Shown here in pieces: positions 12,801 to 25,300 of a stretch of DNA of 64,000 bases. Positions within the stretch are counted from its first letter, which is position 1. Every line of letters starts with the position of its first letter. This stretch comes from Amphirosellinia nigrospora (taxonomy: Eukaryota; Ascomycota; Sordariomycetes; Xylariales; Xylariaceae), in the NCBI GenBank assembly GCA_004123355.1, contig SCHM01000003.1, positions 7,831,058 to 7,895,057 of the forward strand, read 5' to 3'. Both the position numbers and the translations under genes were made by a program. The notes beneath the pieces are model-generated. The model did no database searches, was not told the DNA's origin, and saw nothing but the letters and a program-made list of their open reading frames with translations.

Positions 12801-15800
12801 TCTACAATAACTTGGCGTGATTCGAGACACTTCCTCATCTCGGGTAACATCGGCGCTTCGGGCGTATAAGAAAGCAGAGTGACCCTCTCAGGGGGCTTAG
12901 CAAGAGAGTCGCGTGAAGCCAAAATACCCGCACTGAGATGATAAGGGGGTTCTCCATCATATGCGACGGCTTCAGGTTCTTGAAATCCCGCACGAACGAG
13001 TTCCTCTGCCCAGCGCTGAGGGTCTACATATGGTTGTTCTACTCGTCCGTCATCAGCACCTAGCCACCAACCTGGGAGAAAACCCTTCAACGTTTTAAGT
13101 CAGTTAAGAATTCTGCTGTCTTATTGCGATCGGACTCACATATATGTAGTCGAAGAATTTTGCCTCTGATTATTGATGTCATGTCAGCACTCGCAGTACT
13201 CGTGTAAATATTGACTTGAGGTATGAAATGAATGTGACGTGATATACAGACCTGGACAGAGCTCTTCTAACAATATTCTCCCTCCTGGCGCTAGTAAATC
13301 ATGCACATGGCGGAGACTTGTCTGTAAAGACGGAGTGGCATGAAGAACCTGAATGGATTTTCAGCGAGTTGTCAGAAAGGGGAAGTGAGATGTTTTGAGC
13401 CTACGTTTGAACAGACGACAAGATCATAAATGCCAAGCTCGAAACCTTGCTCACAAGGATCTTTGGTGATATCTAACACGGCGTATTTGACCCTGTCATA
13501 ATCGGCGAATCTTTCTTTCGCAGCATTCATGAAGCCGGATGAGATGTCAGTATACGTATAACTTGCGTACAAGCGCTCTCCAAAGGATGACTTAAGCGCT
13601 GCAAGGACTTTTGTCGTAGTTCCGCCAGTACCAGCGCCCACCTCTAGAACTCTAAGACGGGGCTGTGTGTTACCAATTACACGAAGCGCAGGTTGGAAGT
13701 CAATCGCATCGGCGGCGATGTAAATCTGAGCAAGAATGTCATCCTCTAAAAGTACTCCTAGTGGGTGTGTCTTGCCTTCAAAGATAGAGGGTGCTGTGAG
13801 GAAGAGCCTGTGTATAGCTGTGAAAAGCGCAGAGTATTGCGAATTTGACACACTGGCAACAATTTCTTCAATTTTAGCCAGCCTTCCTTCGCTATTCAAT
13901 AATTCCAGATGAAGGTTGCAGGATAAGAACCTGTTAGCTCCAGAAAGATATCTCTCTGTGTACTTTCGCATCCAATCGAAAAAGCTGTTCAAGTGGAATG
14001 GTGTCGTTTTGACAAGTTTGATGTTTTGCTGGTGGTCTAGGATACATAAGGCGATGAGTTCTTCCAATAGCGTCCAGGCTTGGGGGTTAGAGAATCTCTT
14101 TCGGGACGCATGCATCTACTGAGATCCAAGAATTGGCTACTCCGCTGCCATTCGATTCGAGATATAATCCGGTCGTTTTCTATTTGGTCGTCATTCGTGA
14201 GAACCGATGCTTTGAGACCATTCACGGTGAGACATGGTTGTCCACCACTCAACACCGTCAGATTTCCCGTGAAAGAACCACCTTCCAATGTGGAAATATC
14301 AGCACTGACTTCAAGGTTTGAGCTGGGGGGCGAGATGACTATCTCTTCAATGAATGACGGAACGGCTACTTTGTCCATGTTCCGTCCTAGGCCGCGATAA
14401 GCCGCGACCGTGAAGAGTTGGAAACATTGATCAAGAACAGAAGGGTGAATCGAAGAAAAAACGCTTCGCGAGGTCTTCTCATCGGAGCTTGAGACTATTG
14501 CCGTAGCTTTGTTGGCAGTCGTGGCGGCCGTGATAGATTTTAGACCCCTGAACAAGCCGCTATAATGAAATCCAATACGACGGAGGTTCCTGTACCAAAC
14601 ACTCGTATCAACTTTCCTCGGAAAAAGGGTTTGCGCAAAGTTAGAGCTTGCAGGGGAAAGAGCCTCTGCCTTAGATGATCTCGCGTCGCCTGCGCAATTG
14701 GTAGCCCATCTGGTTCCGTCGTATGAGCTTATAGTAAACGTGTACCATGGTGACTTATTATAAACATCTTGTGAGCTAGTTTTGAAACTGGTTATAATCT
14801 CAATGGGACTTTCAACTTCCAGTAAAATGGCTGAGCTGATCCAAACCTCCTTCATTGTGTAAGTTGTTTCGCCGTGCAGTTGTCGAAGTGCCTCTCCAAT
14901 CATTGCGATATAGCCGGCAGCAGGAAAAACTACTCTGCCATTTACTTCATGTCCGCTCAACCAAGGAACGTCTTCTAGACGAAGTAAGACTCTCCAGCAG
15001 GGCTCACTGCCGCTTTCGACAACCCTACTTCCGAGGAGTTCATGAGGCGGATATTGGCGAAACCTCCATTGGTTTGAGATGCGACTTTCGGCCCAATAAG
15101 TCATGTCTCGGTTCCAGGAGTATTGGGGCAGATTTCGAATAAAACTTCCGGGGGGACATAAAAGAGAATAATTTATAGGATAATTCTTTTGGAAAAGCTT
15201 CCCCACAAGATGAAGCATGCTCTGGTGGCAACTTTTTCCTCTAGAGAGAGTGTTGAGGTATATGTCAGATCGGAGAATGTCGCCTAGTATGTCGAATTGG
15301 ACCACCAAGAGCCGGATGAGGTCCAATTTCAATAAGTACCAGCTCATTTGGCTCGTCACAGAGCGCAGAGCGAAGTGCAGTGTTGAAAAGAACTGGATTC
15401 TCCATGTTTCTACGCCAGTATGATGGTCCAAGAGTATCTGCACTAGTAAGTTTCCGCCCCATAACGGAGGAGTAGAACGTAATACTAGGGCTAGCGGTCA
15501 CTTCTGGAAAATGTGGCCGTAGGCTCTCCTCATATAATTGTCCGTGTTGCAACATGTGATCTTGATAATATTATTAGCATCTCAGTCATTAAAACCTTCG
15601 GACTAGCGAACTTACGAGAATGGAAGGCCTTCTCCACGCGAAGAAAGCGAGTAAACGTTCCAGGGCGCTTCATATTAATCGATCGTATAACCTTCTCGAC
15701 TTCTTCGACGTCACCAGACACAGTAACGCTACACTGACTATTTTCGCAAGCGATCACTACTCCAGGGATGAGAAATGGCAGCACTTCCTCTCGTCCAAGT

Positions 15801-18302
15801 CCAACTGCTGCCATCTTTCCGGGGAGGTTTGGTGATTTGTCAGGGGTGCTACGATACAAACCAGTACATAAAGCGGTTTCTGCCGATATGGCACCGCTAG
15901 CATAAGCCGCAGCTATTTCTCCGGATGAATGACCCAGGACCATGTCTGGCAAGATGTTCAAAGACTTGAGAACATCCACAAGGCCAATCTGTAGAGCGAG
16001 CAATAGAGGAGGGCCCATATCGGCTTCATGGACACGACTAATGTCGTCGTCCTTTCGCAGTTCATCTGGTACGCCATGAGCTTGAAATATTCTATAGAAA
16101 CGCGAGGTCATGTCACTCACCTTCGATAACCCACTGCGGCGGCGAGGGAAGTCTAGATAAGAATTTGTCAAGTTTCCGAATAGATGCGCGAAAGACGGGG
16201 TTTGTGTTGAGCAGCTCGGCGCCCATTCGGGGCCATTGGGCCCCTTGGCCGGTGAATATCCAACACACACGCGGCGGTGACTTAGTAACAACATCAGACC
16301 CTGATATTTGCCAAGAAGAATGGCCATCCGTTATAGCATATGCACGGTGAGGGCGCTGCTCTCTTCGGTTCGACAATGTGTAAGCCAAGTCCGCGATCGA
16401 CACCTGGTTCATTTCGGTATATTTTTGGATAGAGGTGATCTGCGCCTCCACGGCAGTAGAACTATAAGCCGATAAGAGAAGTAACGCATGCGGCTCTTGT
16501 TTGAAACCTGTCCCGTTGACGAGCGGCCAATGCCCAACACCAAATTGAGACGGAGACTCAAGTATGACCTTATTCGAAGTTAGTCTAAACCACATCTGTG
16601 GGCTTCCCGAGCGACGTTATGTCACATTCCCTTAATTTAAGGAACGAGAACAGCCATCTAAACCACATCTGTGGGCTTCCCGAGCGACGTTATGTCACAT
16701 TCCCTTAATTTAAGGAACGAGAACAGCCATCTAAAAAAAGAAGAGCTCGGACGTACGTGAGCATTCGCACCACCAATGCCGAAGCAATTGACCGAAACTC
16801 TTTCGTCGCGCCCTTCAGGCCACGGCTCGACTTCTACGGGGACATGAAGACGGCATTCCTCAAATGGGACTGTCTTTCGTGAGCGACATTTCATATCAAG
16901 TATGACTATGTACTTACTTTTAGGATTTGGGGTTTTGAAGTTGATGTTTGGCAGAACCAATCGGCGCTCAAGAGCCAGCACACATTTTATGAGACTACTC
17001 AAACCTGCGGCAGCCTCAGAATGCCCAATATTGGGCTTGACCTGAACGAAAAGTACTGAATTAGCGACGGAATGATGATTGTTTGGGCTCACCCTTACCG
17101 ACGTAATGATAACCCCCTCGTCACCAAAGCATTTGGCGACAGCTTCGGCCTCAAGAGGGTCACCGACAGGGGTACCAGTGCCATGCATCTCAACAATAGC
17201 GGTTTTAGACATATCGCGTATTCCTGCAATGGCATAAGTGCTCTTGATTAATGCCGCTTGCGCCGAAGCACTTGGTGTCAGCATCCCTTGTGTCCTTCCA
17301 TCTGTATTCACACAGGTTCCGCGGATGATGGCACGTATGGGATCGTTATCGCGTATTGCGTCCGCCGCCCTTTTAAGGAATACCATGTTCAAGGCCTCAC
17401 CCCTTGCATATCCATCCGTTGATGCATCGAATGTTCGGCATTCTCCTGTGGATGAAAGAACTCCGTGGTCGTGAAGAGCGAGCCACATGGTAGGGGAAAG
17501 ATTAAGCTTGCACCACCCACTAAAGCACCATCGCATTCTCCATTATGAATTGCTGCGCAGGCGAGATCAAGAGCCACCAAGGATGAGGAACATGCCGTTT
17601 TAACCGTCATACTAAATAAGATTGTAAGAAAAAGACGATCCGAGTGAGCAGAGTTTATGAAGACTTACCTTGGGCCGTGCAGATCAAACTCATAAGAAAT
17701 GCGATTTGCAAGAGAGAAATCACCGTACCCAGTGCCACGATAACCACCCGAGTGTTGAGTTTCTTTTGCGTGTAAGTCTTGCCAATCTTCCCCGAAGCAG
17801 CCAATATAACAACCAAACCTGCTGCCACGCCACGATACTCCGGCATTCTCAAAGCATTCATAGGCTACCTGCAACAATTGGCGCTGAGAAGGATCCAATC
17901 GCTCAAGCTCTTTTTTAGGGATAGGGAAGACAGAGGGGTCAAACTCTCCTACATCAACGTCTTCGAGAAAATAACCCTTCCTACTAGGGATGGTTCCGTG
18001 CTGACCGGAACCATCGTAGAAGCCGTCCACGTTGAATCGATTTTTTGGCACTTCACATAACCCACTCTTCTTCTCGCTGAGGAGGCGCCAAAAGTCCTCT
18101 CCACTTCGTACCCGACCGGGTAGCCGCATGGCCATCCCCACAACTGCGGTGATTTATGTTAGCGAGCCCGTTTCATCTTCATCGTAAAGGTCATTCGATC
18201 AGAAGAATAAAGAAACCTGCATAATGATCTGAGCATTAACTTACTGGCAATTGGTTCGAATTTGGGTTCATCTTGGCCCCCTAAGTATGATGCGTCCCCC
18301 AT
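9815..18302 (-). CDS. Highly reducing polyketide synthase KS-AT-DH-MT-ER-KR-ACP (PKS1), frame broken
   Basis: Type I iterative PKS of roughly 2,500 residues that builds a reduced, C-methylated chain from malonyl-CoA. Domains in order: KS 18.1-16.75 kb ([32 protein letters not shown]), AT 16.55-15.3 kb ([22 protein letters not shown]), DH 15.1-14.2 kb ([16 protein letters not shown] with His; HPSVLDQ with Asp), MT 14.1-13.2 kb ([14 protein letters not shown]), ER 12.3-11.3 kb ([13 protein letters not shown]), KR 11.15-10.2 kb (GGLGGLGRA; Ser in FSSWSG, Tyr in ANYAAANT) and ACP about 9.95 kb ([11 protein letters not shown]). The start ATGGGGGACGCA is followed by a short exon and an intron at 18245. 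About ten small introns are present. Frame breaks occur near 17497, 15290, 14100, 12535 and 11345; several are repaired by one or two bases in a homopolymer. All catalytic motifs are intact. There is no release domain, so release needs another protein. Confidence 0.93.
16569..16756 (-). other. Enlarged intron at KS-AT junction of PKS1
   Basis: On the minus strand the KS ends with GGANAH just before a GTACGT donor at 16756. The next coding block (VILESPSQF) starts after AATAAG at 16569. This makes a 188-base intron, much longer than the 50-70 base introns elsewhere in the gene. The excess is explained by the 73 bp tandem duplication inside it. Confidence 0.7.
16584..16729. repeat. Perfect 73 bp tandem duplication inside a PKS intron
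   Basis: The unit starting TCTAAACCACATCTGTGGGC at 16584 is repeated exactly at 16657, and a third start (TCTAAA) begins at 16730. The two copies look identical over all 73 bases, which implies a recent event or an assembly artefact. It falls within the KS-AT intron, so the reading frame need not be affected. Confidence 0.9.
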
Positions 18303-19177
18303 TTTATACCTTTCGTTTGATATAATACAATACGCGCGATTAACAAAGATAGGGGTGTTTCTCAATGATAACAACCACCCTTAGAACAGGAAAAGATAAC
18401 TGACGTTTCAAGGGCTTGAGCTTCCTGTGTCAACATGATTTCAAATCAGTATCAATTTAATCGGGTCGATAATAGTTATATAGTCATTGAAAAATCATCG
18501 CATGAACTAGATCAGATAGACAAGGCCGATGGCAGGGCTTTCAGCTAGCTTAAGTTACAATAGGATCCGACAAAATGCATCTTCAAGTTACTCCGTAGGA
18601 TATCCCTTCGGCGGATCGCCCAAGAAGATGGAAGCGTTGATTGACGCGGTATCATCTCTTCACCGTTACTGTCACCGTATCAATCGGCCAGATCTGTGCC
18701 TATTCGATTCAAATATATTTAATCGGCTGATTTGGAGGAACTCGTCGACACCTCGGGCTATTCCTGCCGGGGTCGGCGATCATGATCCTGTCAAAACCAC
18801 CGTCGCAGTGGGCATAGCATAATCGCCGAGAAACCGGTAAGATATTCTCACATCCGCTGCATACTCTCCGATAATCGGTGCATTTACACTCATTATCTCA
18901 GCGCGTCATATTTGGCATGATCGATATTTTCATTTCGAAGGTATATAGTGATATTTAATTTTAGAACCCAACTCGATACGTGAAGAAAACTTGAGGTTAT
19001 GATGCCGTTTCGACAGACGGCCTATATATCTTCGTCATGTATCGGTCTGAGTAGAAGCGCTTGATACCTTTTGTACTCTTTTGAGGCTCATTATTGATTG
19101 CTAATTACTTACTATAACGGGGATTGTAAGACAGTGTTGCGTTCGAAAGCAGGACTGAGATATCTCCGTTTCTTTTC
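18303..19177. promoter_or_regulatory. Shared divergent promoter region of PKS1 and P450
   Basis: An 875 bp region separates the divergent PKS1 and P450 start codons. It holds several CGG triplets, including CGG-N10-CCG at 18754-18769, an inverted pair of the kind Zn2Cys6 dimers bind, and TCGGCGGATCG at about 18608. A 97-codon ORF at 18529-18822 matches nothing I know and is probably chance. Coordinated control of both genes is an inference. Confidence 0.35.
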
Positions 19178-21027
19178 ATGATGGACCGACCGGCACTGGG
19201 AGGCATGTTACTACTAGGCCTTGTGGCCGCAAGCTCTTTATTTGTGGGTTTGCCTCGCCTCTTCCCAAGAATTCCTACAGATTTCTGTTCAAAAAATCTG
19301 ATTTATTTTCTAGATTTGTCATTTGGTAACATATCGCCTCTTCTTCCACCCCCTCGCAAAGTTCCCCGGCCTCTCCTTGCCAGGCTCACCAATTTCTACG
19401 CCGCATATCACGCCTGGAAGGGCGATATTCATATTGACATATGGCGATGCCATCGGATATATGGTATGCGAGCGTGCAGCCAAATACAAGAAAGAATATA
19501 GAATTTGATGATTATAGGTGATCGCGTTCGTTACAGTCCGAATCGGATTATCATTAACACGCCGGAAGCCCTTCGTGGTACATATATCCTTCATTCTTGA
19601 TCATTATTATCGTGCCGTCCTGACTGGTGGCCTGAATTGCAGATATATATGGGCACGGGGCTCGAGTCAGGAAGTATAACGGGTACAACATGTTAGCGTC
19701 ACAGGCACCGAATTTGTTTACACTATCGGACAAAACTCTGCATAGCCGACGCAGACGCGTTATCAGTCAAGCATTCTCTGAAAGCAGTTCAAGAATGTTT
19801 GAGTCAATCATCTTGTCCAGAATTTATAGATTTTGCGAGAAACTGCGAAGCCAAAGTAAGGCTGAGAATGGGTGGTCGAAGCCGCTTGATATGACTTGCG
19901 AGTGTGAGTACAATCGGAATAATTATCACCGTTTATTCGAAGACCACTTTATAGTTTATGCTGATGAGGCGCACCAGTCAATTACTTGACGTTCGACTCG
20001 ATGACTGCGGTGGCTTTTAGCGTAGATTACAACACCATCGAGGAACCTAGTTTTCGATACGTGCGGGAGACGATTTCAAAGGGTAATCTCCGGCTTAGCG
20101 TCGTGGTTCAAGCACCTGAGCTGAGTATTGGTCGGCTGGATCGCAGGATGTTTCCTGAGTCGACAATGGCGGGCTATAGATTTGTGAAGTTTCTTCGCAA
20201 GTTGCTTGGCACGCGTCTTAGCGATGCAACAGATTCCAAAGACTTATTTTCGTTCCTGAAGCAATGTACAGACCCGGACACAGGCGAAGCCCTCAGCACC
20301 ACGGAACTTAGCACCGAAACAGCCACGTTCTTAGTAGCAGGTAGTCGGCCTTAATGATAAAATGATTAACAGAAGTTTACTGACGTTACTGTTGCATGTA
20401 GGATCCGATACGACATCAACAGTTATGGCGGCACTCTCCTACTACTTGTCCAGCCATCCTCGTTGTTATATACAAGTGGCGAAGGAAATTCACTCAACAT
20501 TCGCAGCAAGAGACGACATTCGCTTAGGACCCGTACTCAATTCGTGCGTTTTCCTGCGTGCTTGTATTGATGAAACTTTGCGCCTCTCGCCACCCGCCGG
20601 CAGTGCACTTTGGCGCCAGGTAGAGAAAGGCGGCGCGACCATCGGGACCGAATTCTTTCCGGAGGGTGTTGAGGTTGGAGTGGGCACGTACGCTCTTCAT
20701 CACCATCCAGACTACTGGGAGGAGCCGTTCACATTCAAGCCGGAGCGATGGGTCAAGACCAACAAGACAGACAAAACGCAACAGAGGGAATCGAGTATGC
20801 CCTACTCTCCTTTCAGCCACGGTCCCAGGAACTGCGTAGGAAAGCCACTCGCCTTGAACCAACTCATGCTCACTTTTGCGCTGCTGGTCTGGGAGTTCGA
20901 TTTTCGAACAGCCAACTCGCTTGAGAAAGGGGGCGAGCCAAGAGCAAACAAACCCGAGTTTGTTCTCAAGGAACATATATCGGGGCAGAGTGAAGGCCCT
21001 CACCTCTGCTTTCGAGTTCGGAGCTAG
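19178..21027 (+). CDS. Cytochrome P450 monooxygenase
   Basis: Microsomal P450 that would hydroxylate or oxidise a pathway intermediate using O2 and NADPH. The N-terminus ([20 protein letters not shown]) is a membrane anchor. It is followed after an intron by [13 protein letters not shown], a conserved proline-rich segment. The I-helix motif AGSDTTST, the ExxR motif in DETLRLSPP, and the heme loop [10 protein letters not shown], with its Cys ligand, are all present. Introns lie near 19240-19315, 19465-19517, 19576-19643, 19903-19985 and 20340-20400. The frame breaks once near 19370, at a CC where CCC would restore KFPGP and the following segment. The gene is divergent from PKS1 and upstream of the NRPS, so a tailoring role in the same pathway is likely. 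The position oxidised is unknown. Confidence 0.92.
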
Positions 21028-22315
21028 GCTGAGAGGGCTAGTTTTTATCAACTGAGGGCGCTTAGCTAGCCAGACGAGAGTATCTCACAGCGATTGTTAT
21101 TGTAGGAACCAACAAATGTACCACAGGTATCTTTTGGGCGTTAATAGACTGATGTTCATTCTATCCGATTAAGTTTGGCGGGGTGTCTGAGTGGCAGAAT
21201 GATTGAGCGTCGGCGAATATGCCCTTGGTGCATGATGGGGTGGCTCGGAGGGTATTCAAAATGTTAGTGCCTAGGTACCTAGGTACCTGTACATACCCTG
21301 TCCCGGGCCTACGTGTACCTACTATAGTTATACAATATAGGGCCCGCCCTCTACAAAACCGCCGTAAGTAAGTAACCTTAGCACAATAGTCCCAGCTACA
21401 AAATAAAAATACAGACATCCATGATACAATAGATTCAATTCAACTACATACCACCAGGGAATGGTACGTCGCAAAATGTCGTGTAAGTACTTAAGTAACT
21501 AAGCCAAAATCCCCCGTCCCCCCCAAAAAGCTGAAGGGCAAAGGTTCGGGCAGATTAGCTAGGACCTCATCGCAGTTTAGGACTGCGACACAAAACTGGG
21601 AGCCTGCTCAAATGCCGAAAAAAACTCGCCGGGGTCACTGCGACTAAAGATGCGCCCCTAATTTTCGGGCTATATTCTTCTTACGGCCCTGCAGGGAACC
21701 CGCCACGCACCCACCTCTCTACAATATCCCCAACCTATGCCCTTACGCTCTCCCCCGACACAAGTACTAAACAATACAACCAACATCACCAATGTAACCT
21801 ATCGCAACTTGAATAAGCATACCCAATTCCAGTGACTTAGGTAGTATGCTGGGCTTGGGCTCAGGGACGGGTTGACTACTGGATACCTACCTAAAAGGTG
21901 TTTGAACTTTCAACTGCGCCGAATAACACTCTCATGCCTCGCTAGGACACATAGAAAATCATCGACCGGCACGCCTCCTTGTACCACGTTAGGTTTCGTT
22001 CTCGCCTCGGCCTGAAAGATGTACACATCATGTACATACGGATGCCAGCTCGATTGCCCTCCATCATGTTTCCATCCCTAGCAGCTTACTGCTAGCCAAA
22101 GCTCCCCCTCTCTTGTCCCTTTCTCGCTTCTTCATGTCTCAGCTTGTCCCAAATCATTTTTATGCTGGCCATATCCTCTCTATGGGGTCTCTGAATATTG
22201 CTACTTTCCCTCGGCGTCTTATTCATACCTACTGCCGTCACTTTCATGTCCGATGGGTGCCGCGTCTGCAGACTGGTCTGCTACTGAGGGGGAGGAACTT
22301 ACGTAGAAGATAGTG
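21028..22315. other. Intergenic region between P450 and NRPS
   Basis: About 1.3 kb with no recognised gene. It contains CTAGGTACCTAGGTACCT at about 21270 and several C-runs. The promoter and true start codon of the NRPS should lie at its right end. I could not fix the NRPS start because the frame upstream of the first adenylation motifs is uncertain. Confidence 0.5.
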
Positions 22316-25300
22316 CCCCGGAGGCCCCAAGATCAGTCTGTGATATTATCGACCAGTGGGCGCATAAGCAGCCAAACCACCCAGCCATACTATACAAATC
22401 GAGAAGAGTCTCATATCAACAGCTGAATGATGCCGCCTCAAGAATCGCCTGCCTGCTGATAGCCAAACAGGTCCAACGGGGGATTTGATCCCGGTCCTGG
22501 CTACTCGCACTTGCGAGATGGTTGCAACCTTTCTTGGCATTCTGAAGACTGGTGCCTGTTATGTTCCTATTGATGTCGAGACTTGGGGCGAAGAACGAAC
22601 CATTTCCACCCTCAGGAGAGTCTCAGCCCGAGTAGTAGTCAACCTCGGGCTTCCACCTTCCCCGAGTACGATATCGTTTCGCTCCAAGATATCGAAAGCG
22701 CATTTGAGAATGATCCCACCCGACGATGGGAAGCTCGAGAGCCCTACCCCACGAGAATATCAGGCCGAGCGATCTGGCGTACATTATTTTCACGTCAGGG
22801 ACTACGTCTCAGCCGAAGGGTGTTATGATACCCACAGTGCGCTTTTGAATTATGTGCAGCAAGGGGATGAAGAAGCGCCTTTCAACTCCAACCCCCGTCC
22901 CGAAGATAAAACCTTGTTGGCCTTCTCCCTGGATTTGATGCCGGAACAGGCACTATCTTTTCGACTATATGCAATGGAGCACAGTTGATGTGGCCGACAT
23001 CGCCGATTTCGAGAGTTGCGCGACTGAGGCCACCATTATTGGAATGACTCGTCCATGCTTTCGGCGATTCATAATGTCCACGATTGCTCCCAAATCAGAA
23101 CTTGATCCTAGGCGGTGAGCCACTACACGCGCGACTGATTGAGAAATGGAACGCTCCTGGCGTACTATTTACAATGCGTACGGACCCTCGGAGACGACGA
23201 TTAGTAGCCTTATGGGCAAAGTTGAATCTTCAAAGCCCATCACTCTCGGCCGCCCCATGTCCAATAGTCGAGTGATTTACTTGACGGTGACATCGAATCT
23301 GATTATGGAGAGATCTGTATCACCGACCTGGCTTAGCAGTGGGTACTACCAAGACGAAATATTGACAGCTCAGAAGTTCATCCACTGGCGAGGAGAGAGG
23401 ATGTATAGGACAGGTGATTTCGCTCGCCGAACTGAACATGGACTTGAGTATGCTGGTCGAGAAGACTCTTTTGTGAAGAATCGAGGACTGCTTGTAAATC
23501 TTGACGCGCAAGTGATCCCATTACTTCTACAAGGGGAAGCGCAAATGGCCACAGCTTTCATGCCCGCGACCGCTTAGTTGCATTCGTGACGCCTGAAACG
23601 ATTGATACGCGAGCTTTTCGCCAGGATCTAGGCGAGAAACACGATGCTTTCCTGGTGCCGGATCTTATCCGAGCAAGTCCGACTCTCCAATGACCAAATG
23701 GCAAAGCCGATAATCGGGCTCTTCAACGTCTGTTGGAGGCGGAACTTGCAGGAAATACGATTGACAGCGAAATACGTGGAAATTCAAAGTTAGAGGCATT
23801 AAAGCTAGCCATCTCCTCAGCGATATCTTTGCCAATATCAAAAATGGCCGATGACTGTACTTTCTTTGACCTGGGTGGTAACTCTCTCGCGGCACTCAAG
23901 GTTCTATCGTACTTACGCAGCGAACATCTGAAACTGGGGATCAAATCACTCTGCAGCCTTCAAGTCTCAAAGCTGTGAGTGATGTTATCCAGGAAGAGCA
24001 TTCGGAGGCGGCGGAACGATCACCTCGGCAGACAGATCCAAGCTCGGGAGGAACTAACTTTTGGCCCATGACCGCTCTGCAAACCAAAATGATACAAGCT
24101 ACCCTAAAGACACCAGGTGCTAACACATGCTTCTTCGCATACACATTACACACCCAGACACAGTACTCGAAACAGCCGGTTTTAAAGATGCATGGTATAA
24201 AGTACTGAAGCGACACGCCATCTTCCGAACTACTTTCGATCTGAAAGACGGCCTACACATGTCAATCCCGAACTAGATCTGGACTGGAGCGAACAGCTGA
24301 CAACGGCAGACGAACTGCAAGACATAGTTCAGATCCAATCACTTGAGATGCGCAAAATGATACTTGATGTGAAGATGCAAGATGAAAGATTCGTTCCTGT
24401 GAACCAATTTCATTTAATCACTGTTCCTCAGACGAAATCTGTTCTTCTACTCTCTGCCACCATGCCCAAGTTGACGGTTGGTCCTTTAGTATCATTTTAG
24501 ACGAGGTTCAAGCCCTTCTTTCAGGAGATCTCTTGCCTCTTGAGAAGAAAGCGCCCGACTTCATCAATATTGCATTGGCCCAGCAACACCAACAATTCAA
24601 CACGGAAGGAATTGCTTTCTGGACAGAAATGCTACAGGCTGACTTGGATCTGCCCAAACTATGTCTACCAAACCACCACGGACCCAAAAGTCCATGAATG
24701 GACGAAATCATTTCAACTTGACCTCGGGATCGCTCTGACAGATCTAGAAAAAGCTGCCCGTGGTTTCCGTGTTACATCCTCAACCCTCCTCTATGTCGCG
24801 TGGGGTCTTATCCTATCAAATTATACATCTTCCGACCGTGTAGGTTTTGGCGCCGTTTTCTCGGGGCGGAACCTCGCTGGCACATTTGGTTTGGACGGCG
24901 CAGTTGGGCCACTGTTTAACACTTTGCCATTTCCAATTGAATTTGAAAAAGAGCAGACGGTAGAAACATCTTGTCCCTTGTCAACAATCAGCTCTTGCAT
25001 ATGCTTGAGTTCCAATGGTCTGCATATGAAGCTATGGCACCACTGACCGGCGAGAGCATCAACGCAACATTACAAACACTAGTTGTTACGGAATATGACT
25101 TACCACTTTCTTCGGATTCGACTTGGATCGTGGAGCGCGAAGATCTAATGGAATTCGGATTAACGTTGTTAGTAGAGAAGGGCAGTGCAAATGGACAACC
25201 GTATAGCGGCGGTGAAGCAGGCCAAGATCTTCAAGCCAGAGTCCTCTTCAATAACTCTACGTACGCAGAGTCAGCAGTCCATCGGCTTATGACGCATTTT

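Noticed and set aside
21260-21310. CTAGGTACCTAGGTACCT tract as a transposon end
   Set aside because: Short repeats of this kind are common in fungal intergenic DNA and no matching second end was found.
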